DNA from: Drosophila miranda
Lineage: Eukaryota > Arthropoda > Insecta > Diptera > Drosophilidae
Direction of reading: 5' to 3'
Length of the DNA stretch: 64,000 nt
Assembly (NCBI RefSeq): GCF_003369915.1
Contig: NC_046677.1
Coordinates: 5,084,001-5,148,000, forward strand
In this document: positions 61,181-64,000 of the stretch, one piece after another
Numbering within the stretch: the first letter of the stretch is position 1
Layout: each line of letters opens with the position of its first letter
The notes under the pieces: generated by a model
What the model saw: the letters and a program-made list of their open reading frames with translations, nothing else
The model's database searches: none
What the model was told of the DNA's origin: nothing
Program-made: the position numbers and the translations under genes

Positions 61181-64000
61181 CTTAAGATATTTTTAAGCAT
61201 TGCGGTTTATGACAGACAGCTCTATTGCCTCTGGATCGGGTTCTTGTTGCACATTCACATGGGGCATTGAATATACCAGCTTATTCCAGAAATTGGGGTC
61301 ATCTCGCTTGAGATACGTGTTCAGCACCATGTAGGAGCGCAGTTCGCTGTCGAGATCATCAAAGTTCTCCACTTCGGGATAGAGGACCACAATGAGGCGC
61401 TTGCATCGGTCCTGGGAGGTGGCATGCAGAGCGAGGCGGAACTCCAGTCGCCCCCAAGTCGACTTCAGGAAGTGGTTCGTCATCAGGATGATGACTCGCT
61501 TCGAGTCCTTCACGGATTGGCTGATGCACTCGGGAATGGGCACCCCCACGAGCCAGTCGCGCAGATAGAAGCAGAGTCGGAACTTGTACGCGCCATTCTC
61601 CAGTCTCTCCACGAACTCTTCGATGAGCTCCTCGTCCTTGTGGGTGAATGATAGAAACGCATCGAACTTCTTCTGTTTTTCGAACTCCCGCTGGGCGGCG
61701 ATGTTCAGGCATACATTGTGCTCGTAAAACCAGATCAGGAGTGGCTGCTTGAAGTAAACGATCAAGTTTATAGTTGAGATTATTATCATGAAAGAAATGG
61801 TGAGAGTCACATAGTGCACCAAGCCTGAAGGGCATAGATCGCTCTCATCTATAAGCTTCAGGAGCTTTCCCGTTCTACCGCAGTATATATCATTTAGATT
61901 TTCAATGTACTGCGAACTTCTCACAAAGAATAGGAAGTCTTTCTCCTCGCAAGTGCAAGTCCAAGGATTCCCAGAGAGTAGGAGCTTCAGCTGGGGGGAG
62001 GCGGCTATTCTCTTGTCGAAGAAGTCCCGCACCTGCTTGTTCAGCAAAGAAATGCTATTGTTTCTTATGTCGAGAATTGTTATATTCTCAGGCAGTTGGT
62101 CGATCTCGGTTAGCCGATTGTTGGCCAAGTATAGTTGTCCCAACTTTGCATATCCGGGCAGGGAATTGGATGGCAATGTTTCGAGATAATTTCCTTCGAA
62201 GTGAAGGGTCGATTGTCCAGATATTTGTGTAGGTAATGGAGGTATTGCTTTGAGTCCTTTGAATCCGCAGTCGATAATCATCGAAGGCAGTGTAGAATTA
62301 TCTAAACAGCAGATGCATTTCTCCGGACACGTTCCTGAAGAGAAGATATTACAACGATCCAGGGCGGCGATATACTCCAGAGGTTCCTTCTGCCTCAGAA
62401 ACGAAAGAAAGGACTTTGCCCGGCAGTCGCATGTCCAGGGATTTTCGGACAGCTCGATCTTCCGCTTGGTGCTTCCCTCACGGTCTTTGAAGAAATCGAC
62501 CACCTGATCATCGAGAGCCTCCAACTTGTTTTTTCGTAAATCCAAATGTGTGATGTTCGTGGGAATCAAGTGCAATGGTAAGTCCATTATTTTGTTCTCA
62601 AACAAATACAGTTTTCTCAGGGAAGCGTGACCCGATGAGTGTATAATTCTCTGAATTTTATTCGTATCGAGATGCAGGCTGGCCTTGTAGGGTATGGAAT
62701 GCGGAAGTTCAGGATATAATGGCATATCGGCATGCGTACAGTCGATCGTAAAGTGATCTGTGCTGCGGTTAAAGCAACAAAAGCATTTATCAGGACATGG
62801 TGCATTCAGATGATGAAAAAAAGAAGCGTCTAGCCTCCAGTTAAGTCTCAATTGCTTTGCCATAATTTGCATAAGCGCCAACATTAGATTGTCATCACAA
62901 TTGACGAGCCATTGAATGCCCGTCTGCTTGAAATCCTTAATAGTTGAGATGTATTTTATTACATCTTTATCGAGTTTTTGGATGGCATTGTTACTGATGT
63001 CCAAAGCAACCAGATTTTTTGGCAGTCGATCCATTCTGAGACTCGTTAATGTATTATCGGATACATTTAACTTTTTAATGTCATTATATCCACTTAATGT
63101 GTTTTTTGGGAGCTCTTCTAGGTAATTTCCACCGAAGTTCAGACTCGTATTTCCAATAATCGGAATAGGTAATTGTGGAATTGTCGTAAGTCGTCGTCTT
63201 GAACAATCTATATTTAAATTAGAAGGATCCCAATAATATGCACACTCGCATTTGGTAGGACACTTTATTCCGTTTATTCCGAGCGTGAATCTGCAGCCAT
63301 CAGCATACTCTTCAATGCAAATTATGGATGTCAGATTCTCATAGGGCTCGTATTCATTTACAAAAATGTATTTTAATTTGGAGTAACCTTCAAAGTATTT
63401 CATATCCACCTTCTGATTAACTTTCAGATAAACCGTCGACAAGCTCTTCTGAAGAGTCTCAGACCTAAAAGATACAAACATACCAAATGACTTTATGAAT
63501 AGGAAAACAACATTTCCTGATCTAAACTGTATATCATACGAACCTTAAGAATGAGAAATCCTCTAGAACGACATTCTGGAACTCCAATTTCTTTAAGTTT
63601 CTCAAGCTGGTGAAAACATTTTGTGTAAGGTTTCTAATATCTGCACCGTCAAATGTGAGATATTCTAAATTTGTTTTTCCTGCGAAAGTATTCTCGTTTA
63701 TCCAGAGTATGGGAGATGGCTTTGACTTTAAAATTCTTCGATCTTCTGTTATATATTTAATTTTAATCGTCTTCAGATGATTCAGGCTCATCTGAATGTA
63801 TTCGTTAACTAAATCTGTAAACCTTTTGGCATAAATCATTATATCGGCCGCACCATTTAAATAATTGAGATTTGGCTCATAAATATAAAAATCTTGACTA
63901 ATTAAAAAATATGTCGATGCTTTTTGTACACCAAGATCCCTGAGATAAAATACACCAGGACGAAGTGTGGAGTTATTATAAGATCCAACGATATAGACCT
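61181..64000. repeat. Tandem unit 3 of the Toll-like array (partial)
   Basis: The unit is cut by the window end. From 61181 to 61995 it matches unit 2 exactly. The first difference is at 61996, differences are sparse to about 62800, and divergence is strong beyond that, including a shorter intron. Confidence 0.85.
61193..64000 (-). CDS. Toll-like receptor copy 3 (5' end outside the window)
   Basis: Complement exons 63464-61193 and from 64000 (continuing outside) to 63544, joined across a 79-bp intron (donor AG/GTTCGT, acceptor TCTTTTAG, phase 2). The visible frame is open throughout: about 150 ectodomain residues in the first exon and 756 in the second. It keeps features lost in copies 1 and 2: Cys in IIDCGFKG (62267-62269), a regular LRR (NVSDNTLTSL) and FEGNYLETLP; ACA replaces the TAA of the other copies. 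LRRNT and LRRCT cysteines, a transmembrane segment and a complete TIR (FDAFLSFTHKD, RDWLVGVPIPE, FW) are present. Toll receptors signal through TIR-adaptor contacts; Toll-3/4-type members are thought to have male-biased rather than classical immune roles. This is probably the functional member of the array, but its signal peptide is not visible. Confidence 0.88.

Overview
This is a nuclear window from a Drosophila fly. The strongest anchor is a complete no ocelli (noc) gene at 32318-34558, which in D. melanogaster lies on chromosome arm 2L (Muller B). Short introns with GT/AG ends, Inr/DPE and TATA promoters, dense CA/GA/poly-T microsatellites and long gene-poor AT-rich stretches fit a fly genome. 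The Toll-3/4-like receptor expansion and a LOA/Bilbo-like retroelement remnant make the obscura group a reasonable guess, but I cannot prove the species.

Layout. 1-9.6 kb: no recognisable protein gene; low-complexity DNA and one possible non-coding first exon (4127-4325). 9.66-15.0 kb: three minus-strand genes for secreted fibrinogen-related proteins (246, 578 and 371 aa as spliced here). All three end in a phase-2 intron and a tiny last exon. The two larger ones also share a signal-peptide exon ending in a phase-0 intron and carry long coiled coils; the middle gene's coiled coil is built from a perfect-period 42-bp coding minisatellite. 15-31.9 kb: gene-free DNA upstream of noc, presumably regulatory. 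31.9-35.2 kb: noc, with a GAGA-rich Inr/DPE promoter, one intron and a long 3' UTR carrying a K box. 37.97 kb: tRNA-Pro(AGG). 39.4-40.6 kb: a three-exon gene for a small, secreted, single-lobe transferrin-like protein that seems to have lost most iron ligands. 40.6-49.7 kb: no recognisable gene.

49.77-64 kb: a head-to-tail array of 5705-bp units, each holding a minus-strand Toll-family receptor (LRR ectodomain, transmembrane segment, TIR). Units 1 and 2 are almost identical, including the intergenic DNA with transposon remnants. Both share two in-frame stops in the first exon. Unit 3, cut by the window edge, is open as far as it can be read. Its TIR end matches unit 2 exactly, while its ectodomain differs from units 1 and 2. 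The pattern fits unequal crossing-over that made unit 2 a hybrid of a unit-3-type 3' end and a unit-1-type 5' end.

The secreted fibrinogen-related proteins, the transferrin-like protein and the Toll-like receptors are all families linked to immunity or reproduction in insects, and all three show duplication or decay. Nothing in the sequence shows that they act together. noc is a conserved developmental regulator and the only slowly evolving protein gene here.
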